Part shown: positions 7,976 to 16,368 of the stretch, one piece after another
Position numbering within the stretch: the stretch's first letter is position 1
How the letters are laid out: each line of letters begins with the position of its first letter
NCBI GenBank assembly: GCA_016716765.1
Contig: JADJVA010000020.1
Span: 1,302,001-1,366,000, forward strand
DNA length: 64,000 bases
Direction of reading: 5' to 3'
From: Bdellovibrionales bacterium
Lineage (GTDB): Bacteria; Bdellovibrionota; Bdellovibrionia; Bdellovibrionales; UBA1609
The notes under the pieces: model-generated
The model's database searches: none
Told to the model about the DNA's origin: nothing
Seen by the model: only the letters and a program-made list of their open reading frames with translations
Position numbers and translations under genes: made by a program

Positions 7976-9811
7976 TCAATCATCACCATAAACCTGCACA
8001 AAATCCTCAGTTTTTCCAGGCTGCGCACTCTTTTCTAAAAGAAATGAGCCCAAAACCAAATAATCAATATCTGTACCCATGAAACAATTGTACGCTTCCT
8101 TTGGATCGCAAACAATAGGTTCTCCGCGCACATTAAAGGATGTGTTTACCAGTAAGGGGGTATTTGTCCTTTGCTCAAAAGCCTTAATCAAATCATAGAA
8201 CAAAGGATTTGTTTCTCGGTAAACAGATTGAACTCTCGCCGAATAGTCGACATGAGTGATCGCCGGAACCCTCGATCTCTGGACTTTTAGCAAGTCAAGT
8301 CCACGCTGTGGTTTCTCTGCTTCCGCAACGGGTTTTCTCCAGGCCTCGGCGACATGACCCACGATCATCATATATGGATTTGACTCATTTATTGAGAATA
8401 TCTCACTGGATTTGTCAGCCAAAACGGCGGGAGCAAATGGTCTGAAAGATTCACGAAATTTAATCTTTAAATTCATTGTTGCCTGCATCAAAGGATTCCG
8501 CGGATCTCCCAAGATAGATCTATTTCCCAAGGCGCGTGGGCCAAACTCCATCCGGCCCTGATGCCATCCTATGATATGACCTTCTGCTAGCAAACGAGCA
8601 ACCTCAGCAATTAAATCTTGATCTCCGAGTCGAACATATTTTGCATTCTGTTGATCCAAAAACTTCTGTATAGCCGAAGAATCGAAGTGAGGTCCTAAAT
8701 ACGAACCTTTCATTTTGTCTTTCTTGTCGACTTTTCGCTCGCGGCCCAAGTGTTGATGCCAAACGCAGAGCGCCGCACCCAAAGCTCCCCCGGCATCCCC
8801 TGCCGCTGGCTGAACCCAAAGACCATCAAAGATCCTTTGGCGAGCCAATTCTCCATTTGCTACACAATTCAAAGCCACTCCGCCCGCCAGGCAAAGATAT
8901 TTCTGTTTTGTTTCTTTTCGTATTGTTCTGGCGAGTTTCAATATAATTTCTTCGGTGACAACCTGAATAGATTTGGCAATGTCCATCTCGCGCAAAGTCA
9001 AAAGAGAATCTTTGGCTCTCTCCGGCCCTCCAAAAAGAGAATTGAATTTTTTGTTGGTCATCTTTAAGCCAGTGGCGAACCCAAAATAATCCATATTTAA
9101 ACGAAAAGTGCCGTCTTCTTTTATGTCAATGAGATGATCGCGAATCAGGTTGACGTAGGTGGGCTCTCCGTAGGGAGCTAGACCCATCAATTTGTATTCT
9201 CCAGAGTTGACCTTAAATCCCGCAAAATAAGTAAAGGCAGAATACAATAGACCCAAAGAATGGGGAAATCGGATTTCCCACTCCGGCACAAGATCCTTTC
9301 CTGCACCCGTCCAAACTGAAGTGGTGGCCCATTCTCCCACTCCGTCAAGACACAGAACCGCGGCATTTTCATAGGGACTTGGGTAAAAGGCGCTTGCTGC
9401 ATGAGACAAATGATGACGAGAGAAAAGCAGTGGTGGCAGTTCATGTGTTTTTAGACCTGGCTCAATTTCTCTCAGTTGCCTTTTTAAAAGCCACTTGAGG
9501 TTCAACTTCTCTTTTAACCAGGTTGGCATCGCCGTCACAAAGGATCGCAGACCCCTTGGGGCCGTTGCAATGTAAGTTTCCAAAAGTCGTTCGAAAGTTA
9601 TAAAGGGCTTATCGTAATAACTAATATAACTGATTTTTTTGAGATCAATCCCCGCCTCGCTCAGACAAAATCGAATGGCTTGTGTCGGAAAGGAAGGATC
9701 ATGTTTGACTCGAGTAAATCTCTCCTCTTGGGCTGCCGCAATGATTTCCCCGTCTTTAATCAGAACTGCAGCACTATCATGGTAATAGCAAGAAAGACCC
9801 AGAATATACAT
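7976..9811 (-). CDS. carbamoyltransferase, NodU/CmcH/TobZ family
   Basis: A full-length 611-residue enzyme expected to make carbamoyl-adenylate from carbamoyl phosphate and ATP and pass the carbamoyl group to a hydroxyl. The Kae1-like N-domain starts MYILGLSCYYHDSAAVLI and contains the metal-binding HHLSHAASAF motif and nucleotide-binding glycines (CLDGVGEW, LAGGVALNC). The C-domain begins near YLGPHFDSSAI and holds GRMEFGPRALGNRSIL and TPLLVNTSFNVRGEP, both hallmarks. It is first in the reverse operon and AAGGA precedes the ATG. The following SxtJ-like, DUF5989 and glycosyltransferase genes point to carbamoylation of a surface sugar rather than an antibiotic. Confidence 0.93.
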   Translation of the reverse strand: MYILGLSCYYHDSAAVLIKDGEIIAAAQEERFTRVKHDPSFPTQAIRFCLSEAGIDLKKISYISYYDKPFITFERLLETYIATAPRGLRSFVTAMPTWLKEKLNLKWLLKRQLREIEPGLKTHELPPLLFSRHHLSHAASAFYPSPYENAAVLCLDGVGEWATTSVWTGAGKDLVPEWEIRFPHSLGLLYSAFTYFAGFKVNSGEYKLMGLAPYGEPTYVNLIRDHLIDIKEDGTFRLNMDYFGFATGLKMTNKKFNSLFGGPERAKDSLLTLREMDIAKSIQVVTEEIILKLARTIRKETKQKYLCLAGGVALNCVANGELARQRIFDGLWVQPAAGDAGGALGAALCVWHQHLGRERKVDKKDKMKGSYLGPHFDSSAIQKFLDQQNAKYVRLGDQDLIAEVARLLAEGHIIGWHQGRMEFGPRALGNRSILGDPRNPLMQATMNLKIKFRESFRPFAPAVLADKSSEIFSINESNPYMMIVGHVAEAWRKPVAEAEKPQRGLDLLKVQRSRVPAITHVDYSARVQSVYRETNPLFYDLIKAFEQRTNTPLLVNTSFNVRGEPIVCDPKEAYNCFMGTDIDYLVLGSFLLEKSAQPGKTEDFVQVYGDD

Positions 9812-9912
9812 TTACTCATTCCTTGAGAAAAAAATCACCTTTTGAGGCTAGCAAGAGATATTTCAACAAACAATCTATTCTTCTGAAAGAAGAACAACTG
9901 AGTCCCTTCGGT

Positions 9913-11220
9913 TTACAAATCATTTTTCGTAAGGATCTCCTCACCACGATCAAAATTCTCAGGGGCTACATAAATTCTCTCAATGCGGCGAATCTCTCCG
10001 TATTTCTGAAAAATTTGTGTCGACTCCTCGATGGGATATGGTTTTGAGTGTCGATCATACTGATCGACGACATATATCTGAGTTTCACGCTCAATTTCAC
10101 TCGGACTATGATACTTGCTGAGGCGCGCTGTTGAACTCGCAAATACGGTTTCTATGCCTTCTCCATTTAAAAAAATCTCCATGTCCTCTGTTCGAGAATT
10201 TTCTTCAGTGGAGTGAAATTCAAATAGCATTTTAAATGGCCGTCGTTCGGCAACTCGCCTCGCCCAGGGATTATCGACCTGCGCCAAGTGCTGAAAGAGT
10301 GCGTAGTCTGTATAACCAATATAATCCTCGATATTTGAAGGCAGAAAAAACTCACAATCTTCACTTATCAAATATCGCATCAACATTTCTTCAAAGATGA
10401 TGCTCTTATGGTGAAAATAAACCATCAAATGCATATGATGACGGGCCAGAAGAAAATCGTCAAAAGTGTAGAGAGCCCTGCGATTGAGCGCAAGGTGTAA
10501 ATCCCCCTCTTTTTCATGGTAAGTTAGATTTCCAATCAACCAACCCAATTCAACTCGGCCATAGTTTGTCCCACAGAAATAGGCATCGCGTTCCAAATAA
10601 TCCATGCGATCAACGTCCAATTCTGAGCTCACAATCTGGCTTAAGATCGTCCTGAATTCATGGTCTCCAACGAGAAAAAAATCATCCGGACACTTCAGAG
10701 ATTTGTCTACAAGGCAGGCGATATGTAAGGGGGAGATATCCGGAAATTGAGCCTTCAAGACAGAGGTCAAAGAAGAATCTGTGATAAACTTGATCGTGTA
10801 ATCCTCGTGGTTGGCCTGTACCAATGTTTGATTGGCAGTGGCAGGCTTTAACCGCCGGTGCTGATAGGCCGAGATGTTCAGGTCCTTCAGTGGAGGCATG
10901 ACCTCCTCAATCGTATGACTTAGCGGGCCATGGCCTATGTCATGCAGCAAGGCCGCCAAACGCATACATTGTCTCAATCTACGACCCGTTGCGCTATTTG
11001 GAAAAGGATAATTCCCAAAAATCTGATCAAAAGCGCGACCAGCCAAGTGACAGACCCCAAGAGAATGCAAGTATCGGTTATGGGTGGCTCCTGGAAAACT
11101 GAATTCCATGAATCCCAATTGCTTGATCGCTCTGAGCCTCTGATAGGCCAAGTGATCGATCACCGCAATCTCACTCTCCTCAAAACTCAATGATCCATGA
11201 ATTGGGTCTCGAATTTCCAT
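9913..11220 (-). CDS. HD-domain phosphohydrolase, SAMHD1/dGTPase-like
   Basis: A 435-residue HD hydrolase. Metal ligands and signature regions are visible: HNRYLHSLGVCHLAG, LAALLHDIGHGPLSH, NHEDYTIKFI, and ELDVDRMDYLERDAYFCG, the conserved Asp block of the SAMHD1-like branch. These enzymes typically remove triphosphate from dNTPs, though some act on other nucleotides. It begins MEIRDPIHG, as relatives do, with AAGGAGAGAGA before the ATG. It diverges from thyA-folA across 131 bp, so dNTP breakdown and thymidylate synthesis may be balanced here. The C-terminal ~130 residues are family-specific without a clear motif. Confidence 0.88.
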   Translation of the reverse strand: MEIRDPIHGSLSFEESEIAVIDHLAYQRLRAIKQLGFMEFSFPGATHNRYLHSLGVCHLAGRAFDQIFGNYPFPNSATGRRLRQCMRLAALLHDIGHGPLSHTIEEVMPPLKDLNISAYQHRRLKPATANQTLVQANHEDYTIKFITDSSLTSVLKAQFPDISPLHIACLVDKSLKCPDDFFLVGDHEFRTILSQIVSSELDVDRMDYLERDAYFCGTNYGRVELGWLIGNLTYHEKEGDLHLALNRRALYTFDDFLLARHHMHLMVYFHHKSIIFEEMLMRYLISEDCEFFLPSNIEDYIGYTDYALFQHLAQVDNPWARRVAERRPFKMLFEFHSTEENSRTEDMEIFLNGEGIETVFASSTARLSKYHSPSEIERETQIYVVDQYDRHSKPYPIEESTQIFQKYGEIRRIERIYVAPENFDRGEEILTKNDL

Positions 11221-11298
11221 TCTCTCTCCTTCATTCAGCCAAAACTCATCTCTTCACTATCAGATATGTCGCGCCGAGCAAACAAGGTTCAACTGATC

Positions 11299-11327
11299 TT
11301 GGAACTTGCCTGAGGGCAGGTTATGCT
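11299..11327 (+). promoter_or_regulatory. sigma-70-like promoter for thyA-folA
   Basis: TTGGAA and TATGCT are separated by exactly 17 bases, with the expected start point about 18 nt before the thyA ATG. The spacer holds an imperfect inverted repeat (AACTTGCC, loop TGAG, GGCAGGTT) that could be an operator or chance. Confidence 0.5.
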
Positions 11328-11351
11328 CGCCCAAAAAATTGAGGAACCCAG

Positions 11352-12146
11352 ATGACGCCCTACCTAAATTTAGTCTCTCACATCCTAGATCGCGGTACAG
11401 AAAAATCAGATAGAACTGGAACCGGGACTCTCAGCGTTTTTGGTCACCAAATGCGTTTTGACTTACAAGATGGATTTCCACTGCTTACAACTAAAAAGCT
11501 TCATTTGCGGTCGATTATTCACGAATTGCTTTGGTTTCTTTCAGGCGACACGAATATTGGCTACCTGAAGGACAATAAAGTCAGCATCTGGGATGATTGG
11601 GCTGATGAGGAAGGGAATCTTGGACCCGTCTATGGAGCCCAGTGGAGATCATGGAAAACTCCAGATGGTCAAGTCATCGACCAAATCACCCAACTTGTCG
11701 AACAAATTAAGAATTTTCCGGATTCACGCCGCCTGATGGTGGTTGCCTACAATCCTGGTGAAATAGATAAAATGGCACTGCCGCCCTGCCATGCACTCTT
11801 TCAGTTTTACGTGGCAAACCGTCGCTTGAGTTGCCAGATGTACCAAAGAAGTGCTGATGTCTTTTTAGGAGTCCCTTTTAATATCGCAAGCTACAGCCTA
11901 CTTACGCTGATGGTGGCTCAGGTCTGCGACCTCATACCAGGTGAATTTATTCATACTCTCGGCGATGCTCACCTCTACCTCAATCACCTGGATCAGGCCC
12001 GTCTGCAGCTCACGCGTGTACCTAAAAAGCCTCCCCAGATGACGATCAATCCTGAAGTTAAAAATATATTCGGTTTTAAATATGACGACTTTCAACTCGT
12101 TGGGTATGAGCCACACCCCCATATTAAGGCCGAGGTATCAGTGTGA
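11352..12146 (+). CDS. thyA: thymidylate synthase
   Basis: A full-length 264-residue ThyA that methylates dUMP to dTMP using methylenetetrahydrofolate. The N-terminal DRTGTGTLSVFG, the catalytic cysteine in LPPCHALFQFYV, the substrate-binding QMYQRSADVFLGVPFNIASY and the C-terminal YEPHPHIKAEVSV are all present. The stop overlaps the GTG start of folA by four bases, so the two folate-cycle enzymes are translationally coupled. It is the ancestral folate-dependent type, not flavin-dependent ThyX. Confidence 0.97.
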   Translation: MTPYLNLVSHILDRGTEKSDRTGTGTLSVFGHQMRFDLQDGFPLLTTKKLHLRSIIHELLWFLSGDTNIGYLKDNKVSIWDDWADEEGNLGPVYGAQWRSWKTPDGQVIDQITQLVEQIKNFPDSRRLMVVAYNPGEIDKMALPPCHALFQFYVANRRLSCQMYQRSADVFLGVPFNIASYSLLTLMVAQVCDLIPGEFIHTLGDAHLYLNHLDQARLQLTRVPKKPPQMTINPEVKNIFGFKYDDFQLVGYEPHPHIKAEVSV

Positions 12147-12673
12147 TCACTATTTCTCACATCGTGGCAGCAGCAACAAATGGAGTCATTGGTCGCGACG
12201 GTGGCCTCCCTTGGCATTTACCTGAAGATCTGAAATTTTTTAAAGAAAAAACTCTTGGACACGCGATCATCATGGGTCGAAAGACCTTTGAATCAATTGG
12301 CCGTCCACTTCCCAAGCGTCTCAATATCATTGTGACCCGACAAAAGAATTATCAACCCGAGGGAACCTTGGTTTTTGCAGATTTAATTGAGGCACTGGCC
12401 CACTGTCAAAAGGAGGTCCTCACTTGGGGTAACGAAGTGTTTATCGTTGGAGGCGGAGAAATCTTTACGCAATCAATGGAGCTTGTGGAGCGCATTTACC
12501 TGACGAGAATCCATCAAGAAATTCAGGGTGATACTTTCTACCCTCAGCCTGATAAAACCAAATTTATAGAGACTTCTCGCTCAGATAGAGAGGAACCCTT
12601 GCCCTTTTCTTTCATAACACTTGAACGAATCCCATCTCCTCGCTCATCGAAGGATTATTTGAGCCTTTGCTGA
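12143..12673 (+). CDS. folA: dihydrofolate reductase
   Basis: A 176-residue NADPH-dependent enzyme regenerating the tetrahydrofolate consumed by ThyA. The Met20-type loop and catalytic region GRDGGLPWHLPEDLKFFK, cofactor motif GRKTFESIGRPLP and IVGGGEIFTQSM are visible. The acidic residue in the PED motif takes the place of the usual catalytic Asp/Glu. The start is GTG inside the thyA stop (GTGA). The last ~20 codons overlap the 3' end of the reverse radical SAM gene by 62 bp, and the C-terminal tail looks longer than usual. Confidence 0.95.
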   Translation: MITISHIVAAATNGVIGRDGGLPWHLPEDLKFFKEKTLGHAIIMGRKTFESIGRPLPKRLNIIVTRQKNYQPEGTLVFADLIEALAHCQKEVLTWGNEVFIVGGGEIFTQSMELVERIYLTRIHQEIQGDTFYPQPDKTKFIETSRSDREEPLPFSFITLERIPSPRSSKDYLSLC

Positions 12674-13994
12674 AAGGCTCGTGAAAGAGATAGTTTTTCA
12701 AAATATTAAATTCAGGAATTACCTCAAAAAGGTTTTCATTTCGAAGCGCATCTTTAGAAGAAGCGGCTCTCATGAAGCTTGGAATTAACTGCTGACGATC
12801 CTCACTCTCCATAAATTCAATCGCCTCGTCGACAAGATCGAGGTAGAACCGATACCTCTTCATTCTCACTCGACGCCTCATTACTTTTTCTGCTTCAGCC
12901 CTCGTAATAAGCAAACGCTCCTTGGCCAAGGTCTTTAGTTCTTGAGGTAACACTTGGGTTCGATAATGATAGGGATGATGGAGATTTACTAACTTGGGAA
13001 TCGGAATGATTCGCTCAAACTGACTCAAATATTCAAATAAACGATCAAGTTGAGTGACGTTATACATCTGAACCGTCGTGTTGATCAGAACCAATCGTAT
13101 CCCATACTTCTCAAAATTCTGTTCAAGGTCTAAAAGATTTTTTTCAACGGTCTTCCACTTTGCTGGAAAGCGAATGTAGTCATTTAGGCTCCCATAGGCG
13201 TCAACACTTGCATAAATTCGGATGTGGTTGAAATGAGGCCACAGTTCCTTTACCTCATCTGGAATAATCGTCATGTTGGTGTTGTAGGAGATCCAAATAT
13301 TTTTCGCCCTTCCTTCTTCAATACACATCCTCATCACCCAGATCATTTGGGCAACGATCATAGGCTCACCACCTGCAAAATGAAGGTGCCTGAGGTACGG
13401 AATTTGCTTCCTAAAACTCTCCCAAATTTGAGGATCTTCATAATAGCGATAGCGACGATACTGATCCAATTCAGATTCGGATTGACCAAACCATTCCTGA
13501 TCGATCTTCCCCCAATCCTTGATCCACTTGGAAGAAGAGCGAGGATTACACATTCGACATGCCAAATTGCAAAGATTTCCCAATCTGTAGTCGGCGGATC
13601 GAATTCTGACTTTAATTCCTCCATCGGGTCGAGTGTCATTGATGGCCCGTGTGATAAACTGATGATAGGTTGCGTTCTCAAACTGACGACGACTGAACCC
13701 CCCATTATTTTCTGTGATTCGACACCTTTCACAGATCCTAGACCACTCCCCCTTCATCTGTTGAACTCTGAGTGACTTCATAAAATTGGTATTCATCAAA
13801 ACTTCGTCATCATGAATCCTACTGATATTGATCGGGATTCCATTCTGATCAAGATTGTTACTATTGTACTCCTCACTCACACAACAAACCTGAACCTCAC
13901 CGCCGACGTTTGTGAATCGATGAATCCAAGGAAGAACGCAAAAGGTCGGAGATACGCGATCACCTCGGTTAGGTTTAAAATCATCGTCACTCAT
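12612..13994 (-). CDS. twitch-domain radical SAM protein
   Basis: A protein of about 460 residues. The N-terminal section has a cysteine pair region (SPTFCVLPWIHRFTN, QVCCVSEE, CERCRITENNGGFSRR) typical of twitch-domain radical SAM proteins. The radical SAM core follows with LGNLCNLACRMCNPRSSSKW (CxxxCxxC), HFAGGEPMIV and ASVDAYGSLNDYIRF. The start is uncertain: the ATG used here lies 13 nt from GGAGG, and a TTG three codons earlier is at 4-5 nt. Its 3' end overlaps folA by 62 bp. Relatives often occur beside polysaccharide genes; substrate unknown. Confidence 0.83.
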   Translation of the reverse strand: MSDDDFKPNRGDRVSPTFCVLPWIHRFTNVGGEVQVCCVSEEYNSNNLDQNGIPINISRIHDDEVLMNTNFMKSLRVQQMKGEWSRICERCRITENNGGFSRRQFENATYHQFITRAINDTRPDGGIKVRIRSADYRLGNLCNLACRMCNPRSSSKWIKDWGKIDQEWFGQSESELDQYRRYRYYEDPQIWESFRKQIPYLRHLHFAGGEPMIVAQMIWVMRMCIEEGRAKNIWISYNTNMTIIPDEVKELWPHFNHIRIYASVDAYGSLNDYIRFPAKWKTVEKNLLDLEQNFEKYGIRLVLINTTVQMYNVTQLDRLFEYLSQFERIIPIPKLVNLHHPYHYRTQVLPQELKTLAKERLLITRAEAEKVMRRRVRMKRYRFYLDLVDEAIEFMESEDRQQLIPSFMRAASSKDALRNENLFEVIPEFNILKNYLFHEPFSKGSNNPSMSEEMGFVQVL

Positions 13995-14097
13995 ATCACC
14001 CAAGGCTCCTCCCACTCAGTTTGCCCTTAAAATGAAGCTATAAAATCAGAAATTCATCATCAGTTCAATGCCAAAGACCAGATCTCATTGCAATCTA

Positions 14098-14124
14098 TTA
14101 AGCCTCGCAATGAGACGCCGATGA
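14098..14124 (+). promoter_or_regulatory. sigma-28-like flagellar promoter
   Basis: TTAA, 15 bases, then GCCGATGA, against the FliA consensus TAAA-N15-GCCGATAA: seven of eight -10 bases match with exact spacing. The start point would fall near 14132, about 80 nt before the flagellin ATG. The leader holds a small hairpin (AGATC, loop AAAGATT, GATCT). Confidence 0.65.
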
Positions 14125-14210
14125 GTTTATTGAGAGAATAGCAACCCTCAGATCAAAGATTGATCTGTTGGCTTCACAAAGTGATGCCGTGTTCTTCAAG
14201 GAGGAGGAAA

Positions 14211-15059
14211 ATGGGTTTAAGAATCAACACCAATACCGCGAGTCTAAATGCCCAAAGAAATTTGATGGGCACCAAACTCGCACTCGACAAGAGTCTGGAA
14301 AGATTGTCGTCTGGCTTTAGAATCAATAGAGCCGGGGACGATGCGGCCGGACTCGCAATCAGCGAGAACCTCAGAGCCCAAACACGTGGCTTGAAACAAG
14401 CTTCACGAAATGCCCAGGACGGCATTTCACTTGTCCAAGTTGCAGAAGGTGGTCTGAACGAGGTCAGCTCCATATTGATTCGACTGAGGGAGCTTGCTGT
14501 GCAAGCGGCTTCTGATACGATCGGACCAGTGGAGAGACAGTTCCTCAACGTCGAATATGATCAACTCGTATCCGAGGTTGATCGCATTGCCGATGGAACT
14601 GAATTCAATGGAACTCAATTGTTGAGCGGAACGGGCTCAATACTTGATTTTCAGGTTGGCACTCGTAACGATCCAAACATTGATCGCTTAAGTTTTGACG
14701 CTTCAAAAGCAGACTCTAATGCAGCTGCTTTAGGGGTGAATTTAACTAGTGTGGCAGATAAGGCCTCGGCTCAGAACAGTTTAAGTGCTATCGATTCAGC
14801 AATTGTGAGTGTTTCAGCAATGCGAGCTGATTTTGGAGCCATCCAAAACAGGCTGCAGTCATCGCTGAACAACATTGCGGTATCGATCGAAAACATGTCT
14901 GCAGCCAACAGCCGGATTCGCGACGCGGATATTGCCGAAGAAACAGGCGAACTCACAAGGAACAATATCCTTTTGAATGCTGGCACTTCGGTTCTCGCAC
15001 AAGCAAATCAATCTGCACAAGTTGCACTGGGTCTCTTGAACCGCTCACTCGGTAGTTAA
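14211..15059 (+). CDS. fliC: flagellin (first of a tandem pair)
   Basis: A 282-residue flagellin, the secreted filament subunit. The N-terminal D0/D1 region (MGLRINTNTASLNAQRNL, RLSSGFRINRAGDDAAGLAI, NAQDGISLVQVAEGGLNEV) and the C-terminal coiled coil (NSRIRDADIAEETGELTRNNIL, LNRSLGS) are both complete. The short central part means a filament with almost no variable outer domain. The start follows AAGGAGGAGG; the longer in-frame ATG adds residues no flagellin has. It shares most of its sequence with the next gene. Periplasmic or sheathed flagella of Bdellovibrio use several such paralogues. Confidence 0.96.
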   Translation: MGLRINTNTASLNAQRNLMGTKLALDKSLERLSSGFRINRAGDDAAGLAISENLRAQTRGLKQASRNAQDGISLVQVAEGGLNEVSSILIRLRELAVQAASDTIGPVERQFLNVEYDQLVSEVDRIADGTEFNGTQLLSGTGSILDFQVGTRNDPNIDRLSFDASKADSNAAALGVNLTSVADKASAQNSLSAIDSAIVSVSAMRADFGAIQNRLQSSLNNIAVSIENMSAANSRIRDADIAEETGELTRNNILLNAGTSVLAQANQSAQVALGLLNRSLGS

Positions 15060-15103
15060 TTAAATTACTGAGTGTACTTTAGGTTCACGAACTTTAGCTC
15101 ACG

Positions 15104-15125
15104 GGCGCGGAGTTAGGCTCCCGCC
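15104..15125 (+). terminator. GC-rich hairpin after the first flagellin
   Basis: GGCGcGGAG and CTCCCGCC pair across a TTAGG loop with one bulged C. No T-run follows, so it may protect the 3' end or work with the next hairpin rather than end transcription itself. Confidence 0.4.
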
Positions 15126-15177
15126 TCCCCGGCAAATAGTCGGTGGGTACTTGAACGAATGTCTACTGTTTCCTGCG

Positions 15178-15208
15178 GGAAACCGCCCTATTCATAGTGG
15201 CGGTTTCC
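15178..15208 (+). terminator. 10-bp perfect inverted repeat after the first flagellin
   Basis: GGAAACCGCC and GGCGGTTTCC form a perfect 10-bp stem; the loop contains a further CTA/TAG pair. Only weak T content follows. It is the strongest candidate for separating the two flagellin transcripts. Confidence 0.5.
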
Positions 15209-15305
15209 AATTTGAGTGAAGCCAACGCAAGGGAATACGAGCAAGACTCCGTAGAGCGCATCAGTGTCTCTTGGATCATCAAAAATAATACTGGAAATCT
15301 GGACT

Positions 15306-15332
15306 TAAACTCCTTCTCAAATATGACGATCT
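15306..15332 (+). promoter_or_regulatory. sigma-28-like promoter of the second flagellin
   Basis: TAAA, exactly 15 bases, GACGATCT. The -35 is perfect and five of eight -10 bases match the FliA consensus. The predicted start near 15340 coincides with the base of a stem-loop (TCTTTGG, loop ATTCT, CCAAAGA). Confidence 0.5.
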
Positions 15333-15419
15333 GACTATGGGGCTCTTTGGATTCTCCAAAGAACCATTTATAAAACAATGAGTGCATGACGCACTCAAAT
15401 GCCAATGGAAGGCAGCTAT

Positions 15420-15451
15420 CAAGGAGGATAAGCCATGCAAGGAGGATAATT
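15420..15451 (+). promoter_or_regulatory. tandem Shine-Dalgarno with four-codon minigene before flagellin 2
   Basis: The 12-base string CAAGGAGGATAA occurs twice, 18 bases apart. The first copy is an ideal ribosome site for ATGCAAGGAGGATAA at 15435-15449, a minigene for Met-Gln-Gly-Gly whose body is the Shine-Dalgarno of the flagellin. Its stop is 2 nt before the flagellin ATG, so terminating ribosomes could re-initiate there. Confidence 0.6.
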
Positions 15452-16285
15452 ATGGCCTTAAGGATATCAACCAATGTGGCATCACTAAATGCCCAGAGAA
15501 ACTTGGTAAATACCAACCGAGCAATGGATCAGTCTCTCGCTCGACTGAGTTCGGGTTTCCGAATCAATCAAGCGGCTGACGATGCGGCAGGACTCGCAAT
15601 CAGCGAGAATCTTCGAGCGCAAATTCGAGGTTTGGGACAAGCCAATCGAAATGCCCAAGACGGTGTTTCTCTGGTTCAGATAGCGGAGGGAGGATTGAAT
15701 GAGGTCTCGGCAATGATGATTCGTCTGCGTGAGCTGGCAATTCAAGCGGCTTCAGACACCATCGGTGATGTTGAACGAAAATTCCTTGATGTGGAATATC
15801 AACAGCTCAAGTCGGAGATTCAGCGAATTGCTGAAGTCACTTCATTCAATGGGTATGATTTGTTAAATGGAACGGGTGGAGTCATGGACATTCAAGTCGG
15901 AGTGAACAATGACCCCTTCAAAGATAGGATCTCGTTTAATACATCAGCGGCCAATTCTTCGCTCGAAGCTCTCGGAATTACAGCCGAGTCCGTCGCCACA
16001 AAGGAGCAGGCACAGATGAGCCTGAGTGCCGTCGATATTGGAATGGTTTCGGTCAATGCGATGCGAGCAAATTTTGGGGCCATGCAGAATCGTCTGCAAT
16101 CCACCATCAATAACCTTAACATCGCCCATGAGAATCTGTCGGCAGCAAACTCACGAATTCGTGATTCTGATGTCGCAGCTGAATCTGCCGAATTGACGAG
16201 AAACTCAATCCTGACACAGGCTGGAGTTTCAGTACTCAGTCAGGCCAATTCAATTCAACAGGTGGCACTCAAACTATTGGGTTAG
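15452..16285 (+). CDS. fliC: flagellin (second of a tandem pair)
   Basis: A 277-residue filament subunit, paralogous to the gene before it along its whole length. Conserved ends are present (MALRISTNVASLNAQRNL, ARLSSGFRINQAADDAAGLA; NSRIRDSDVAAESAELTRNSIL, IQQVALKLLG). The central region differs in small stretches only, so both have the minimal flagellin architecture. It has its own promoter and the duplicated ribosome site, suggesting separate control of subunit ratio. A hairpin follows 25 nt after the stop. The longer in-frame ATG is in the leader and not used. Confidence 0.96.
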   Translation: MALRISTNVASLNAQRNLVNTNRAMDQSLARLSSGFRINQAADDAAGLAISENLRAQIRGLGQANRNAQDGVSLVQIAEGGLNEVSAMMIRLRELAIQAASDTIGDVERKFLDVEYQQLKSEIQRIAEVTSFNGYDLLNGTGGVMDIQVGVNNDPFKDRISFNTSAANSSLEALGITAESVATKEQAQMSLSAVDIGMVSVNAMRANFGAMQNRLQSTINNLNIAHENLSAANSRIRDSDVAAESAELTRNSILTQAGVSVLSQANSIQQVALKLLG

Positions 16286-16310
16286 TCAACGAGAAGTTAA
16301 CAGCGGGTAT

Positions 16311-16339
16311 GCGGTGGTGATTTTTAAAATCGCCACCGC
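16311..16339 (+). terminator. bidirectional hairpin between flagellin 2 and the ABC1 kinase
   Basis: GCGGTGG and CCACCGC enclose GATTTT/AAAATC, a near-continuous inverted repeat between convergent genes. The AT core supplies T-rich sequence on both strands, but no external T-run is present. A shared terminator is likely. Confidence 0.55.
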
Positions 16340-16368
16340 CATAGATTCCTGATCCAACGACCCTTGTT

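Larger units (their letters stand above)
15060..15451 (+). other. intergenic region between flagellin genes: hairpins, promoter, structured leader
   Basis: No gene over 20 codons is supported. Left to right it holds two GC-rich hairpins after the first flagellin, a sigma-28-like promoter, a stem-loop at the predicted transcription start, a 6-bp stem (GAGTGC, loop ATGAC, GCACTC), and a tandem Shine-Dalgarno/minigene directly before the second flagellin. Confidence 0.7.

Noticed and set aside
13224..13775. 183-codon forward frame opposite the twitch radical SAM gene
   Set aside because: Covers the motif-rich part of the radical SAM gene and has no ribosome site or recognisable domain.
15178..15208. 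Confident Rho-independent terminator after the first flagellin
   Set aside because: The stem is strong but no T-run follows, so I list it only as a hairpin with moderate confidence.
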